Source of the DNA: Apostichopus japonicus
Lineage: Eukaryota > Echinodermata > Holothuroidea > Aspidochirotida > Stichopodidae
Assembly: GCF_037975245.1 (NCBI RefSeq)
Contig: NC_092564.1
Coordinates: forward strand, 17,409,484 to 17,473,483
Reading direction: 5' to 3'
DNA length: 64,000 nucleotides
This document shows, piece after piece, positions 20,221 through 35,393 of this stretch. The notes under the pieces were generated by a model that had not been told where the DNA came from, ran no database searches, and was given only the letters and a program-made list of their open reading frames with translations. The position numbers and the translations under genes are program-made. How positions within the stretch are numbered: the stretch's first letter is position 1; every line of letters starts with the position of its first letter.

Positions 20221-21776
20221 CACTATATAAACCGTGATTTATTAAACACACAATGAAGATTTGAACTATATATCTTGTTGCGTCGAGGCTTGATCATCTT
20301 ACTGATGCTTTTCATTATCTATATATACTAAAATCCCAAAACCATGAAACCTTCGATTCACTTCAAATAATGAAGGAGAATTAAAATTTGATTTGATTTA
20401 AATTAAACAAGAACAAGAAAAAGTGTGTTATTCAAATGTGTTGTCGTTAAAAAATGTGTTTTATATTATGTGACGTGGCCGGGCAGCGATTTTTTTTCCC
20501 CCAAACTGAACTGACACTGAAATTATTTCCTCGATTCCATGCAGGAAAAAATTAGCGGCCGGGCAACGAACTTAGGCCTATATTGCGGATTGACTATAAG
20601 TAATTGATTAATCGCTTATATAGTTAACCATCGTTTTCTAAAAAAAATAAACAGGTCATGACAATTATTTTGGTCCATATCCCTGCCCCACCCACCCCTC
20701 GCCCCTTCAGTGTCGGTCGCCGAAGATTGTCCGGTCCCCCTCCAGGCATGCATCTCCCTTGCACAAAGATCATGCTTATCTCGCAGTGATTGGCATATCT
20801 GTAGGCCTACTACATTGAGTGCTGTAGTAGTGCAATGACAAGATCGATTTTTTATTGATCCATTTCTATGACGTCATGCAAAATCAATGCGTAGCGGAAA
20901 GGGAGTATACATCATTTATTAACGCTGTATGCATTTGCCGGGCTTGAGTTCGCAACATTGTGGTGGTATACGATGTATACAGAGTAGTTGAATGCGGAGA
21001 GATTCTATGTATACCCTGCTATCATTTTATCTGTTACACTATAGCATGGGGTCAGCGGAGAGCCAAGTCTGCAGGCCACTGAGACAAATATAGTAACTAG
21101 GCCTCCTTTCAAAGTCTTCCTTTTCCTTTAGTACGGCTGTGAAGGAATGAGAATGCATTATACCATATTTCCCCGGGCCCCAACCCAGAATCCCGGTTTG
21201 TATACCTACCCTTACCCATAACCCATACCCCTACCGCCTACCCCGCCCCTACCCCATACCATCTACCCCGGCCCCTTCTTCCCTGGCAGGCCGACACACC
21301 AAAATCCCACTTGGAACGCCGGTAAAACTACTCAAAAACTTCGATTTACTTCAAGTTGTGACATGAAATGTTCTGCATTGAACAGTTGGATTAAGAATCA
21401 TTAAACGGATCGTAATTTGGAAACAGAAGAGCGGTATGAACAAATGTAATGGTTAGATTTGGTATCTCATTAATGACGTTTAATCATTACATGCATGCCA
21501 TGGTCACAGTGATACAAACAATTTCAACTTCAATTACACAGAAATGTATCTTGAAGTCTCGTTACATATAGACATATTTACCTGTACAAAAAAAGAAACA
21601 AGTATATAGGCCTAACCAACATATAGCAGATCCAAGTTCAAAGACAGAGTTTTTTGACAATAATAACATTATTTTTCATTTCTCTCTCAGTTTTCTGAGC
21701 TTAACATCAAAATAAAGTTACTACATTTAGTCGCATAGAATCGAGATGATCGGGACATATATAGATTTGGTATATT
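20221..21776. other. Intergenic DNA 3' of the first CTHRC1-like gene
   Basis: No gene is seen. 21195-21285 is a C-rich tract of TACCC/CCCTA-like words. The rest is AT-rich. Confidence 0.4.
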
Positions 21777-24572
21777 TCAATATGTAGTTGCTGGCACTTC
21801 TCGAACGATTAGCCGAGATGCGCTATTCCATCCGGTCGAAGCATCATAGTTTCCAAAACCGGAACAGTCTCCAACGGCTAACCGAACGTGAATCTCGCCA
21901 GCTCCGACGTTATGGCAGTATCCTATCAAGATAATAATAATAATAAGCAAAGAAATGTACGCGGTAGTTTATTAGATGTAATACTTTGTTTTTAAATTTG
22001 ACAGGCTAGATAAGTTGAAGCTGATGCGCATCTTCAAATACAGAGGACGTGTGATCCACTTCTACGAACAATGTTCGTGGAGTGATATAGTTACCGTACT
22101 CAGCGGCGAAAGTATCGTTAGTAGTATATTATGACGTCATCATATGTAGTATATGTTTCTTTTCGAAGGGATAGTTCACTTGAAATTGACGAAACATTGT
22201 CATGGTTTTACAGCATCTTGTTGGCGTTCCATAATGTATACATACTGTTCCAGTCGCGTCTTAAGGGGATTGTGGTTGAGAGTGGATCAACTTAAATTTG
22301 TTTGGTTTTCGTACCCAGGCTCTACTAGTATCTTGAGTGACTTTTCTTAAACGCAGACACATTAGTTTTCAGCGTTATCATTTTCATGACTCATGAATCA
22401 GGCACAGACAGGCATCATTTCGCAGTTTAGAAATACATTTTCACAAGCAAACGAATGCTATACTATTTCTACTATACTATTTCTCATCAGTTTGTAGAAT
22501 CTCTTACTTTTTGCCGAGAGGGTCGGGGGGCAGGGAGGTACAGTCATGGCAGTAATTGTTGGGGTCTTCAACATCACACAATTAATTTAGTGCCTATGTA
22601 TAGTCACTCTTTAAGGTTATAGGGTGAAACAGATACAGAATTGTGATTATTATTCCTTATAATTGCTTACCTTCGAAACTTCTATGTCTGTGTAGATTCA
22701 TTTCATTAGTGTTTTCCTGGTAGACTACCGCGTCTATCACTGTCGGAGAGCTACATTCGTTACCATTGAAGGTAATGTACCATCTCTTGCAACATCCACT
22801 ACATCCATAGACTCGTAGGTTACCACCATAGTAAACCCAAAGAGCGGTGTCACTGTACTGCTTAGTGAAGACGCAGTCCTTCGAGGCAAATCAAAGAGAA
22901 GACATGTATTTTATAGGCATAAATATACTTTCTGTTTCTATCCTCTTTGTTTGGTTTCAATGATCATATTACTGTCAATGATTTGGATAGGGCCTTAATT
23001 TCAACGTACTAGGGGTACTTGTCTATCCACGGCTCCAGTCAACTATGTGCCGCCCCCCCCCCGGCCCTGACCCCAAAAGGAACAACTATTGGAGCCCCTG
23101 GGCTTCTGGGATACATTTCAATAAATTTTCCAATCTAACATGTTTTTTGAGCTTGAAATCGCTATATTAAAGAATAAGAAATATCTGACAATGTTGCGGC
23201 TTTCCGCGGGTCTCCCTGGACACTAATCACGAGAAGCTCTTCTCTATACCTCAGTGCCATCTCAATCAGAGACAGAGCCCCCATCCCCAAAACGAATACC
23301 CTCTTGTGTCTCTGCTGATAAATTATCCCTCTGTTCAATGTCCCTTTGTACTAATCTGCACCCGCCACTCCCCCCCCCCCTCTCCGTGCCTCCCTCTCCT
23401 CCAACCAATTGTGAATTCTGGTTTTCAATATAAGTCAATTATGTAGGACTTACATATATGTTGGTATCGTAGTCGTTACCATTTCCAGAATACCAGGCGC
23501 ATTGTCTCCAGTTATTGTAGTCCAAGAATTCTCCCTGACCGGGGTCACCTGTCAGTCCAACATTTCCTTTATCTCCCTTTAGTCCAGCTTCACCTCTCGA
23601 ACAACCCTATTAAATTGGACATGATTTGTTTGTTTGTTGTTGTTTCTTTATCGAAATTTTGAAAGAAATCTGACATATTGAAACTTTTTTTGACATATTG
23701 AAACATTTTGAAACATTTCTGACATATTGAAACATTTTTTTGTCAGTTTTATTTTGCAGTATAGGTCACACTATACCATACAGGCTACTTTGAATCGTTG
23801 TGGTTGTTACAATTTTATGGAGATATGAAACTGTTGAAACCAAAATAAAGATGTTTTTTTTTTTTTTTTGGTGTTGCAAAAATTTAATTTCATATTTTAT
23901 TCTTAAAGCCAAATGCATATATATTCGTGATCGATTTAACACTTTTCTGACAATTGAATTGGTTTAACTGTCGTACTTTTACTTGTTTTGGGGCAAAAAA
24001 ATTTACTCAACGTTGGTTGGATATAAATACACCTATATATATATACATACCCAGTGTTGGGTAAAATAAGTTGCCCGACGTCTTTAAACACCAATGTCTT
24101 ATTCGTGTTACCTGGTTTATGTGTTGGGGAAGGGAGGAGGGGAGAGGGGTTCAATGCGGTATATAGGCTTTACTGTTGTTTTCTACTTCGCGATGGAAAT
24201 GGCTGATCGAAAATATGGCAGAGGGACGGGGTAGGTGAGGAAGAGGAGCGCTTATAGAATAGCGGTTTCACCTATTTGGAAATGAATCCATTTTAGAAGA
24301 TTGATTAAAGCGTACATGTAATTTTTCGGGTTTTACACTCGGATACTGCATTACGTGGACACTCCTCTATATAGGACATATAACAAGTGCAGACTGAAAG
24401 GTCTATGTATAGTTGTTCGAGTTTTTTTTCAGTTTTCAACGAACGTGTAAATTATTAAAATATAAGCAAGAATTAAGCCACTTACCGAATACGATGCACT
24501 TTCTATTAACTTGTCGATGATTAGAAGACTAAATAAAACTAAAGTCAACTTTATCCAGTAATATGAATACAT
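21777..24572 (-). CDS. CTHRC1-like secreted collagen-repeat protein, gene A (197 aa)
   Basis: Four exons: 24486-24572, 23454-23606, 22671-22878 and 21777-21922, with GT-AG introns in phases 0, 0 and 1. Residues 1-27 or so form a signal peptide with a hydrophobic core (LTLVLFSLLII). Residues 30-55 hold a short collagen-like Gly-X-Y run (GEAGLKGDKGNVGLTGDPG). The C-terminal domain has the CTHRC1 family motifs CVFTKQ, GCSGCCKRWYITFNGNEC, a Cys in GDCSGFGNYD, and STGWNSASRLIV. Vertebrate CTHRC1 (about 243 aa) is a secreted matrix glycoprotein linked to collagen deposition and Wnt/PCP signalling. The protein here is shorter between signal peptide and collagen run. It is the most diverged of the three copies. 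Seen: exons and motifs. Inferred: function. Confidence 0.95.
22250..22352 (+). mobile_element. U2-headed SINE copy 5, degraded 3' part, in intron 3 of gene A
   Basis: On the plus strand the 3' half of the U2-headed SINE is recognisable: GGTTGAGAGTGGATCA, then TTTGGTTTTCGTACCCAGG, then TTGAGTGACTTTTCTTAAA. The U2 head is missing or too diverged. Confidence 0.7.
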
Positions 24573-24629
24573 GATTGTTTTATACGACACTGCAATGTCC
24601 AGTCTTCACGATCTGAGTTGAGCCTCTGC

Positions 24630-24635
24630 TTTATA
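24630..24635 (-). promoter_or_regulatory. Candidate TATA box of CTHRC1-like gene A
   Basis: GATATAAAGC on the minus strand lies about 58 bp upstream of the start codon. Transcription starting about 30 bp downstream (near 24603) would give a 5' UTR of about 30 nt. A second ATAAAA word at 24578-24586 is too close to the ATG to serve. Confidence 0.4.
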
Positions 24636-24639
24636 TCTT

Positions 24640-25378
24640 TTCTCTTACTTATAGCCTTCCTGAACTTTGACGTGCATAACATCCAATCGTTGCACCGTAT
24701 ATATATATAGAGATATATATGACAACTTCTCCATAAAAGGGACTGGGCCATGTATTTCTATATAGCTACAGAAAGGTATGTACGTCGCTGCATTTCAAAA
24801 TCGACAGAGCGGTGCATTTTCGTGGATCGATCGCCATAAATAATTGAGGTGCATCTATCATGTATGACTGCGACCTTCATCCCGGGCCCGATTTGAAAAG
24901 CGACCTGGGCAAGGCCGAAAGTGGGTAATCAGATGGCAAAGAATAACAGCGGAATCACATGTGAATTTATTGATTTAGGCCTATATTGTCTTGTTAATTG
25001 GAAATGAGGATTACACACGATCACAGGCTATAGTTTAGTGATAGCATCTAATATGCTTTAAAAAAGTTGTCCCTTGAAAGGTTACACATGTTTGAACGTC
25101 AAGAACTACTTCAACTTTGCTGAAAACATTTCGAAATGGTCCTATGAACGTTAAAAGGCTAATAACTGAAATATATTGGATTGACTTCTTACAGTTTAGC
25201 ACACTCATTGTATAGAGCAAACAAGGAGAGGTTGGTGGTAGGGGGGGGGGGGGGTAGTTCGTTTCCTATATTGAGCATCGAATTTTCCAAGGATATATCC
25301 ACCAGTCTACTATGTTGCGCATGAATGGTGGTGGGCTTTGCAAAAAGTTTACAACAATCGTGTGATTTTCATATTTTG

Positions 25379-25380
<2 letters not shown>
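24640..25380. other. Intergenic DNA between CTHRC1-like gene A and the duplicated block
   Basis: Upstream flank of gene A. It contains a G-run near 25241-25254. No other feature is seen. Confidence 0.4.
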
Positions 25381-25424
<44 letters not shown>

Positions 25425-25525
25425 CCTATGTATATATATATATATATAACGATATATAACTATATAAATAACTATATATATATACCGTATATATATATAT
25501 ACTATTTATACCGTATATATATACC

Positions 25526-25568
<43 letters not shown>
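25381..25568. repeat. (AT)n microsatellite with ATACCG interruptions
   Basis: Long TA dinucleotide runs are broken by GCCTATG, ACCGTA and ACCGAAT. It lies directly before the left edge of the tandem duplication. Confidence 0.9.
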
Positions 25569-25572
<4 letters not shown>

Positions 25573-26206
25573 CATTAAAAAGCAAACGGTACCGTCTGAA
25601 TCGTTTGTAATTTCAGTTTGTAAATGCCAATACTAACAAGCCCTATACCTCTAAATAAGTAATCATTAAAAATCAAACGTGAATTAAGACAAGTAGATAG
25701 AAAGTAATGAAACACTAACGCAACATATTTACTTGTGTTTTTATATTAGACTAATTATAAACAATAGCTTGTCTGGTCATTTTCACAAAACAAAAGTATG
25801 ATTCGGGTAGTTAACAAACACAAGGGATTCTATATAAACTTGCAACAACAAAAAACAACAAAAAATGAACGATAAACGAGAAAAGACACAAACACGAAAG
25901 TTTCGAATAGGTAGTCACCAAAAATCAACTTTCATAGAATGCTTATTGTTAATTAATTTGAATTAAGTCGATAATTAAGCATTTCGGAAATCCCCAGCTG
26001 ATATAGGCAACTCGTTTGGTTCTTCAGGCTGCATGGCTTCCACGTTCATAGTTTGATCCACACTGCATACCATGCATGTATATTTCGTCGTGCGTTGGTA
26101 TATAGATAAACCTGGATCATTAAAAACAGACCTATATTCTGGATTATCGAATTCGACTACATTTATTCTTAACTCATCCTGTGTGATCGTATAAGTTTGT
26201 CAAACT

Positions 26207-26595
26207 ATATGTTTATACATATCGGATTCACACTACTATGTGTTTACACATATAATTCATACTACCATATGTTAACACATATGATTAACGCTACTACATG
26301 TTTACACATAATGATTCACACTTCTATATTTTTACACATATGATTCACACTACTTTATGTTTACACATATGATTCACACTAATATATGTGTACACATATG
26401 ATACACTACTACTATATGTTTACACATATGATGCACACTTCTATATGTTTACACATATGATTCACATTACTATATGTGTACACATATGATTCTCACTACG
26501 ATATGTTTACACATATGATTCACACTATATGTTTACACATATGATGCACACTACTATATGTTTACACATATGATTCACATCACTATATGTTTACA
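26207..26595. repeat. Minisatellite, ~29-bp palindromic unit (left block)
   Basis: About 13 units have the consensus CATATGATTCACACTACTAT plus ATGTTTACA. Each unit contains the inverted pair TATGTxxACACATA, so single strands could fold. The counterpart array at 32547-33297 is longer. Confidence 0.92.
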
Positions 26596-27418
26596 AAAAT
26601 TTCATAATTTATAGTGAACGTTTTAAGGAAAGTTGAAGATTGTATATTACAATGACACCATAACGTTTCCCGTCACATAAATATATAGTCTTAGGCCTAT
26701 AGTTCAATCACGCGTTGCGATCACGTTCCTCGCCGTCCTGCTCCCTACCATCAACCCCCCCCCCACACCCCACCCTCAGGCTTCGCCAATGTCTCGGACA
26801 GTCAGTTGAAATTCAAACTTCATACAACATGAGTCCGATTTCCGGTGGATATTCTCTGAAGTTGCAGGCCGAAAACTTAATCATATTGAAGGGGTAGGTT
26901 TCAGTCAATCGGCTAACCGTTTGGACTTATACACAAAATCTATAAATACGCCTCCCCCCCCCCTACCCAACCCCCATTTCGTTTTTGTTTTTGCTTTCTC
27001 GATTTTCTCTAGCTGATAGAAGGTCGAATATCCAGAAGGCAATGGTGGCTTTGTAACTGACTCGATAGATACCATTATCTGTTAATTGTCAGATAAATCA
27101 GCAAGCTCAATTTGAACTGTATACGATTGAACTGTTCGAACTATACAAGCAAGGCCTATATACAGACAATTATAAGCGTAAAAGACATATCAAGGGATTC
27201 TTTGAGCGGATGTTGTCTACCATAGACATGCCATATAAATATTATATATTGCAGTGATAAAACTGATGATTGAACTGACTTTGACACTATTTGTTATATT
27301 GGTTTTAAATCTTGTATTTAAAATTGACAAGAAATAAAAAAAATACAAAAAAGTAAATACAAAAATTGTCACATACCCGTTAAAGGGGGTCTCATTTGGT
27401 ATAGTGCTTACTAATTTA

Positions 27419-28337
27419 AAGGCATTGAAGACTCGCCCCAAACAGCGTGCCGCCAACTTTTAAAAGTTAACTTTCCGTTGCTTGCAAGTGAAGTTTTTCT
27501 CTTGTCGCTACAAAATGCAGACAGTAATGAAACGTGATACCAAGGGCGGCTGAACCGGGGGGGGGGGCACAGGGGGCACGTGCCCCCCCCACTTTTCCTC
27601 AGGTTAAAAATGTGCCCAGTTTCTACATAAAAATTGCGGTGTCTCAAGTTAGCAAGAGGCCAGGGAATCAGAATGAACCCTCGGGAAGGGCCGTTTCCGG
27701 CCATCTGAGGGGTTTGTAAAACCAAAAATTTTCGCCCCTGACTTTTAATGAATCTCTGTGGGTCAAACTCAAAGCTATTTCGAATGGAAAAAAATTGTTA
27801 AGATATTAACAAGAAATAATCTCTAATTCGGAAGATTCCTACATTAGCAACTAGCATGATTTCACCTCATTTTGTCTCAAAAGGAAACTTGTTCCTTGTT
27901 TCCCAATTTGCACATTGGATATTGCAGTGCTAGTATGCATATTTTTCTTGAGGGGGGGGGGGGGGGCGTTGATGGAGTGATGTGTATACGCAAATAAGAT
28001 AATACAATAAAGAGTTATAAAGGGTACTAAATATAAGCCTGCATCATTCCAATCGAATTTCTGCAAAGTGCCCTTGCGTGATACCTTGTTATCTTTAGCT
28101 GGACCTGAGATGTCCATCGCTGTATCGTTTGTACACTGTGTTGTGGGTATTGACCGCAGCTGTATATGTACTGACTGTACACTAGTGTCTAATTACCGTC
28201 AGTAGCAAGCTGTGTGTGTATTTTCTGGGATCGATGGTGGAGTCTAACACTTCTGTTACACCTCATTCGAAACTAGGTCAGATTACCGGCATTAGACGTT
28301 TCTTTTTGCGCAATTCTTCACACCCTTTAAAGAAAAT
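27419..28337. mobile_element. Dispersed repeat with CTTTAAAGG-type inverted ends, left-block copy
   Basis: The sequence from TTTAAAGGCAT to ACACCCTTTAAAG matches 43001-43579 apart from insertions private to each copy. It is absent from the right block (compare 34060-34075), so it arrived after the tandem duplication or was lost cleanly there. The near-palindromic ends TTTAAAGG/CCTTTAAA suggest a DNA element; the class is unknown. Confidence 0.7.
27541..28076. mobile_element. hAT-like MITE, 536 bp
   Basis: It starts CAAGGGCGGCTGAACC and ends GTGCCCTTG. The flanking 8-bp repeat CGTGATAC is exact at 27533-27540 and 28077-28084. The empty site, with one CGTGATAC, is preserved at 43115-43122 in the related repeat. 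It is related to the element at 16232. Confidence 0.92.
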
Positions 28338-28385
28338 TGGCAAGGACTAAGCTGACCAAACTCAGAACCAACAAATTACCGTTGT

Positions 28386-28391
28386 TTTATT
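28386..28391 (-). terminator. Candidate polyadenylation signal of gene B
   Basis: AATAAA on the minus strand lies about 110 nt after the stop codon of gene B. It lies in DNA absent from the right block, so gene C lacks it. No canonical AATAAA is seen within about 170 nt of gene C's stop. Confidence 0.35.
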
Positions 28392-28500
28392 AGTTGACGT
28401 ACATGACGCTTGTTCGGTCGAACATTTAATAACCGCAATTGCTATGGCAGATATAAGGGGTAAATAATGAACTAATATTACACAAATGGCTGTTATTTAA

Positions 28501-31171
<2,671 letters not shown>

Positions 31172-31260
31172 ATTCTTGCACGTTAATGTGTATATACTAC
31201 CTAAGTGATCGCACTGATGTCATCAATAAGGGGTCTTCAAATATTTAAAAGGTGTCATCG
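31172..31260 (-). promoter_or_regulatory. Candidate promoter of gene B
   Basis: The 5' flank shares with gene C an 11-bp odd palindrome, TGATGTCATCA (31215-31225), whose near edge is 44 bp from the ATG. A TTTAAATATT word sits at 31241-31250 on the minus strand. The palindrome resembles a bZIP (ATF/AP-1 type) site. Both assignments are weak inference. Confidence 0.3.
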
Positions 31261-32546
31261 ATTAACTCTCCCATTTATTCCTCGTACCCCGCCTTTGTAA
31301 AGCCATCGATCAACCCATTCTATACACTATGTTATACCAGGTTACTGCTTTGGTTTGGAGGGCGCTTTCTCTTTCTATGACTCGGCGCCACTCTTCAGGT
31401 GCATAGCTCTGATACGGCTCAGCACCGTACATCTACATGAACGGCTCTGCTATATACCGGCTGCTATAAACGCTCTGTGTAAAACTTTGACAACAGTCAA
31501 AGCGTTAAAAACGATATCCTATACTTCAAACACATTTCCAGCGACTGACATATGTAACAGAAACAATGCATGTGTATAAGTGAACATGTCTTTCAATCAG
31601 ATCAGCCGATATGGTTTATACCCTTCGATATAAATTTGCTTGATAGATATCAGTTTCAAAATCCATAAAATGTGCCCTTATTCCGGTTATCTTCACCACA
31701 GAACCGTCACGACGACATGGGTGCACAAGGAATGTTACGTATTTGAGCGTTTTAACTTGAAAACAGGACATTTTTAACACGTCACAATTTCATTTAATTT
31801 TTCCAACAAAAGGGCACATAAAAATTAAACAAACCATTGAAAAGCAAGTTTTCAAAAAAAAAGAAGCCTTCTCATGGGAAGCGGGTACTGCAGAAAGTAA
31901 AAACAAAAGTGATGGCGGGGGTGGGGGGGGGGCAGGGCTCCCCAGGTTCCGCAGCCCAGTTTGCTAAAAGTAAATGCCAATACTAACAAGCCCTATACCT
32001 CTAAATAAGTAATCATTAAAAATCAAACGTGAATTAAGACAAGTAGATAGAAAGTAATGAAACACTAACGCAACATATTTACTTGTGTTTTTATATTAGA
32101 TTAATAATAAACAATAGCTTGTCTGGTCATTTTCACAAAACAAAAGTATGATTCGGGAAGTTAACAAACACAAGGGATTCTATATAAACTTGCAACAACA
32201 AAAAACAACAAAAAATGAACGATAAACGAGAAATGACACAAACACGAAAGTTTCGAATAGGTAGTAACCAAATATCAATTTCATAGAATGCTTATTGTTA
32301 ATTAATTTGAATTAAGTCGATAATTAAGCATTTTGGAAATCCCCAGCTGATATAGGCAACTCGTTTGGTTCTTCAGGCTGCATGGCTTCCACGTTCATAT
32401 TTTGATCCACACTGTATACCATGCATATATCGTCGTGCGTTGGTAGATAAACCTGGATCATTAAAAACAGACCTATATTCTGGATTATCGAATTCGACTA
32501 CATTTATTCTTAACTCATCCTGTGTGATCGTATAAGTTTGTCAAAC

Positions 32547-33297
32547 TATATGTTTATACATATGATTCACACTACTATGTGTTTACACATTTAATTCACA
32601 CTACCATATGTTTACACATTTGATTCACGCTACTACATGTTTACACATAATGATTCACAATTCTATATTTTTACACATATGATTCACACTACTTTATGTT
32701 TACACATATGATTCATACTACTATACATTTTTACACATATGATTCACACTACTATATGTGTACACATATGATATACTACTACTATATGTTTACACATTTG
32801 ATGCACACTACCATATGTTTACACATATGATTCACATTTCTACATGTTTACACATATGATTCACACTACTAAATGTTTACACATAATGATTCACTCTTCT
32901 ATATTTTTTACACATATGATTCACACTACTTTATATTTACACATATGATTCACGCTACTACAAGTTTACACATATGATTCACACTTCTATGTTTTTACAC
33001 ATATCATATCACACTACTATATGTTTATTTATCTCTACTCTTAATTGTTACCTTCTTTCTTTGTTTTTTTGTTATTTTTGGTCGCTAGCTCGATAAACTA
33101 CTATTGTTTTTCTAGTTTCCTGTTTATACTATACCACTTTGTTCTATTGTTCTTATGTATAGACGAAATAAATGAAATGAAATATGATAAACTACTACTA
33201 TATGTTTACACATATGATTCACATTACTATATGTGTACACATATGATCCACACTACTATATGTTTACACATATGATTCACATCACTATATGTTTACA
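32547..33297. repeat. Minisatellite, ~29-bp palindromic unit (right block)
   Basis: Same unit as 26207-26595 but about 20 units. It is split by a ~155-bp insertion at 33028-33184. Unit variants (CTACATGTTTACACATAATG and others) recur in blocks, showing internal amplification. Confidence 0.92.
33028..33184 (+). mobile_element. Non-LTR retrotransposon 3' end inserted in the minisatellite
   Basis: About 155 bp unlike the array end in AAATAAATGAAATGAAAT, a short-repeat tail typical of LINE 3' ends. They interrupt the array between two standard units. There is no coding remnant. The left block has no such insertion. Confidence 0.6.
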
Positions 33298-34125
33298 AAA
33301 ATTTCATAATTTTATAGTGAACGTTTTAAGGAAATTTGTAGATTGTATATTACAATGTCATCATGACGTTCCCGTCACATAAATATATAGTATTGGGCCT
33401 ATAGTTCAATCACGCGTTGCGATCACGTTCCTCGCCGTCCTGCTCCCTGCTCCCTGTCATCACACCCCACCCTCAGGCTTCGCCAATGTCTCGGACAGTC
33501 AGTTGAAATTCAAACTTCATACAACATGAGTCCGATTTCCGGTGGATATTCTCTGAAGTTGCAGGCCGAAAACTTAATCATACTGAAGAGGTAGGTTTCA
33601 GTCAATCGGCTAACCGTTTGGACTTATACACAAAATCTATAAAAAAAAAAATTGTTTTTGCTTTCTCGATTTTCTCTAGGTGATAGAAGGTCGAATATCC
33701 AGAAGGCAATGGTGGCTTTGTAACTGACTCGATAGATACCATTATCTGTTGTCAGATAAATCAGCAAGCACAATTTTAACTGTATATTGAACTGTTCGAA
33801 CTATACAAGCAAGGCCTATATATACAGACAGTTATAAGCGTAAAAGACATATCAAGGGATTCTTTGAGCGGATGTTGTCCACCATAGACATGCCATATAA
33901 ATATTATATATTGCAGTGATAAAACTGATGATTGAACTGACTTTGACACTATTTGTTAAATTGGTTTTAAACCTTAGTTGTATTTAAAATTGACAAGATA
34001 TAAAAAAAAAATAAATACAAAAATTGTCACATACCCGTTAAAGGTGACTCATTTGCTATAATGATTACTATGGGAGATATAAGGGGTAAATAATGAACTA
34101 ATATTACACAAATGGCTGTTATTAA

Positions 34126-35313
34126 TTAATAAGGAGAAGCCGGCCATTCCTCTATCAGTAATCTGGAGACGGCGTTCCAACCGGAGTGTCGATCATAAGA
34201 TCCGTACCCAGCACAGTTTCCCACGTTAATGGTCACATCGATAGAACCAGCTGATAGGCCATCACAAACTCCTACACAAAAAGTACAACAATAACAACGA
34301 AAAATTACATGCATGAATGTTAAAAATTCATGTTAGAAAGTGAATAAGGTCGGCGTAGTGTCCGCATCGCGTGGTAGTTCTAAAATAAAACCTAACAAGA
34401 AAAAAATAAACGTTAACACTTTATCAATATTACATCTTATTTTTGTGTAATATCTAAGAATGCTTCTTCACTTACCCCATGTATTACACATACGAGTGCA
34501 ATTGGTCAGGCAGTGGTATAATTATGTGTGCACTGCGCATATATCTTTATATATGAACAGTCATAGGTAAAAGAGATTGTGGTAACAAAAGGGCTATTGC
34601 AGGCCCGAAGCCAGGCTGGGACACGACCCCCCCCCCGAGTGCGTACTACTGTGCCCCCACCTCCATTCATTAGTGCCACTATTATGTAAACAAACAAAAT
34701 CACACGTTACAGGACACAAATATTGGGCCGTGTTCCTTCTTAGACTTGGGTTCCCACCCCCTCCCCACCCCTTAACATTTCGAGAATTCTGGCTACGGGC
34801 CTGTTGCAAGTTGCTTTATGTCGACAATCAATATTTACCCGATATTTTCCTGTACCGATGGAGATCGGCCCCGCTGTAATGGGCCATGTACACAGTACCA
34901 TCGATAACCTGGGGGTTGCTGCATTCAGCACCATTGAATGCAAAATACCATCTACCACAGCAACCATGACATCCGTACAGTCTGGTGGTGCCTCCGTATG
35001 CCACGAATAGGGAACTGGTGCTGGACTGCTTGGTGAAGCTGCACGTCTGCAGTTTAGAGAAGCGGGATGTATACAATGTAAAGAAGATAGGTCTTCCTCA
35101 TCAGACCCTCTCCCCCCCCCCCACCCCCAGACACACCCCAACCACTCACCCATATACTTAGCAGATACAAACCTGGATCGTATAGTCTAATACAGCGGTT
35201 CGCAAACGCAAGGCGCCCACGACTCAGGAGCTTCCATGAGGACTGAGCCACCACCACCAGACACACCCATCAGAATCTATGCCCAGAAGGCAGCTGGCTT
35301 GAACTGTGAACGC

Positions 35314-35393
<80 letters not shown>

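Noticed and set aside
21195-21285. Interstitial telomere array (CCCTA-like words)
   Set aside because: The words are irregular TACCC/CCCCTA mixtures, not a repeated CCCTAA hexamer. It is low-complexity C-rich DNA.
26207-26595. CRISPR-like appearance of regular ~29-bp repeats
   Set aside because: Units are contiguous with no unique spacers, and the DNA is eukaryotic. It is a minisatellite.
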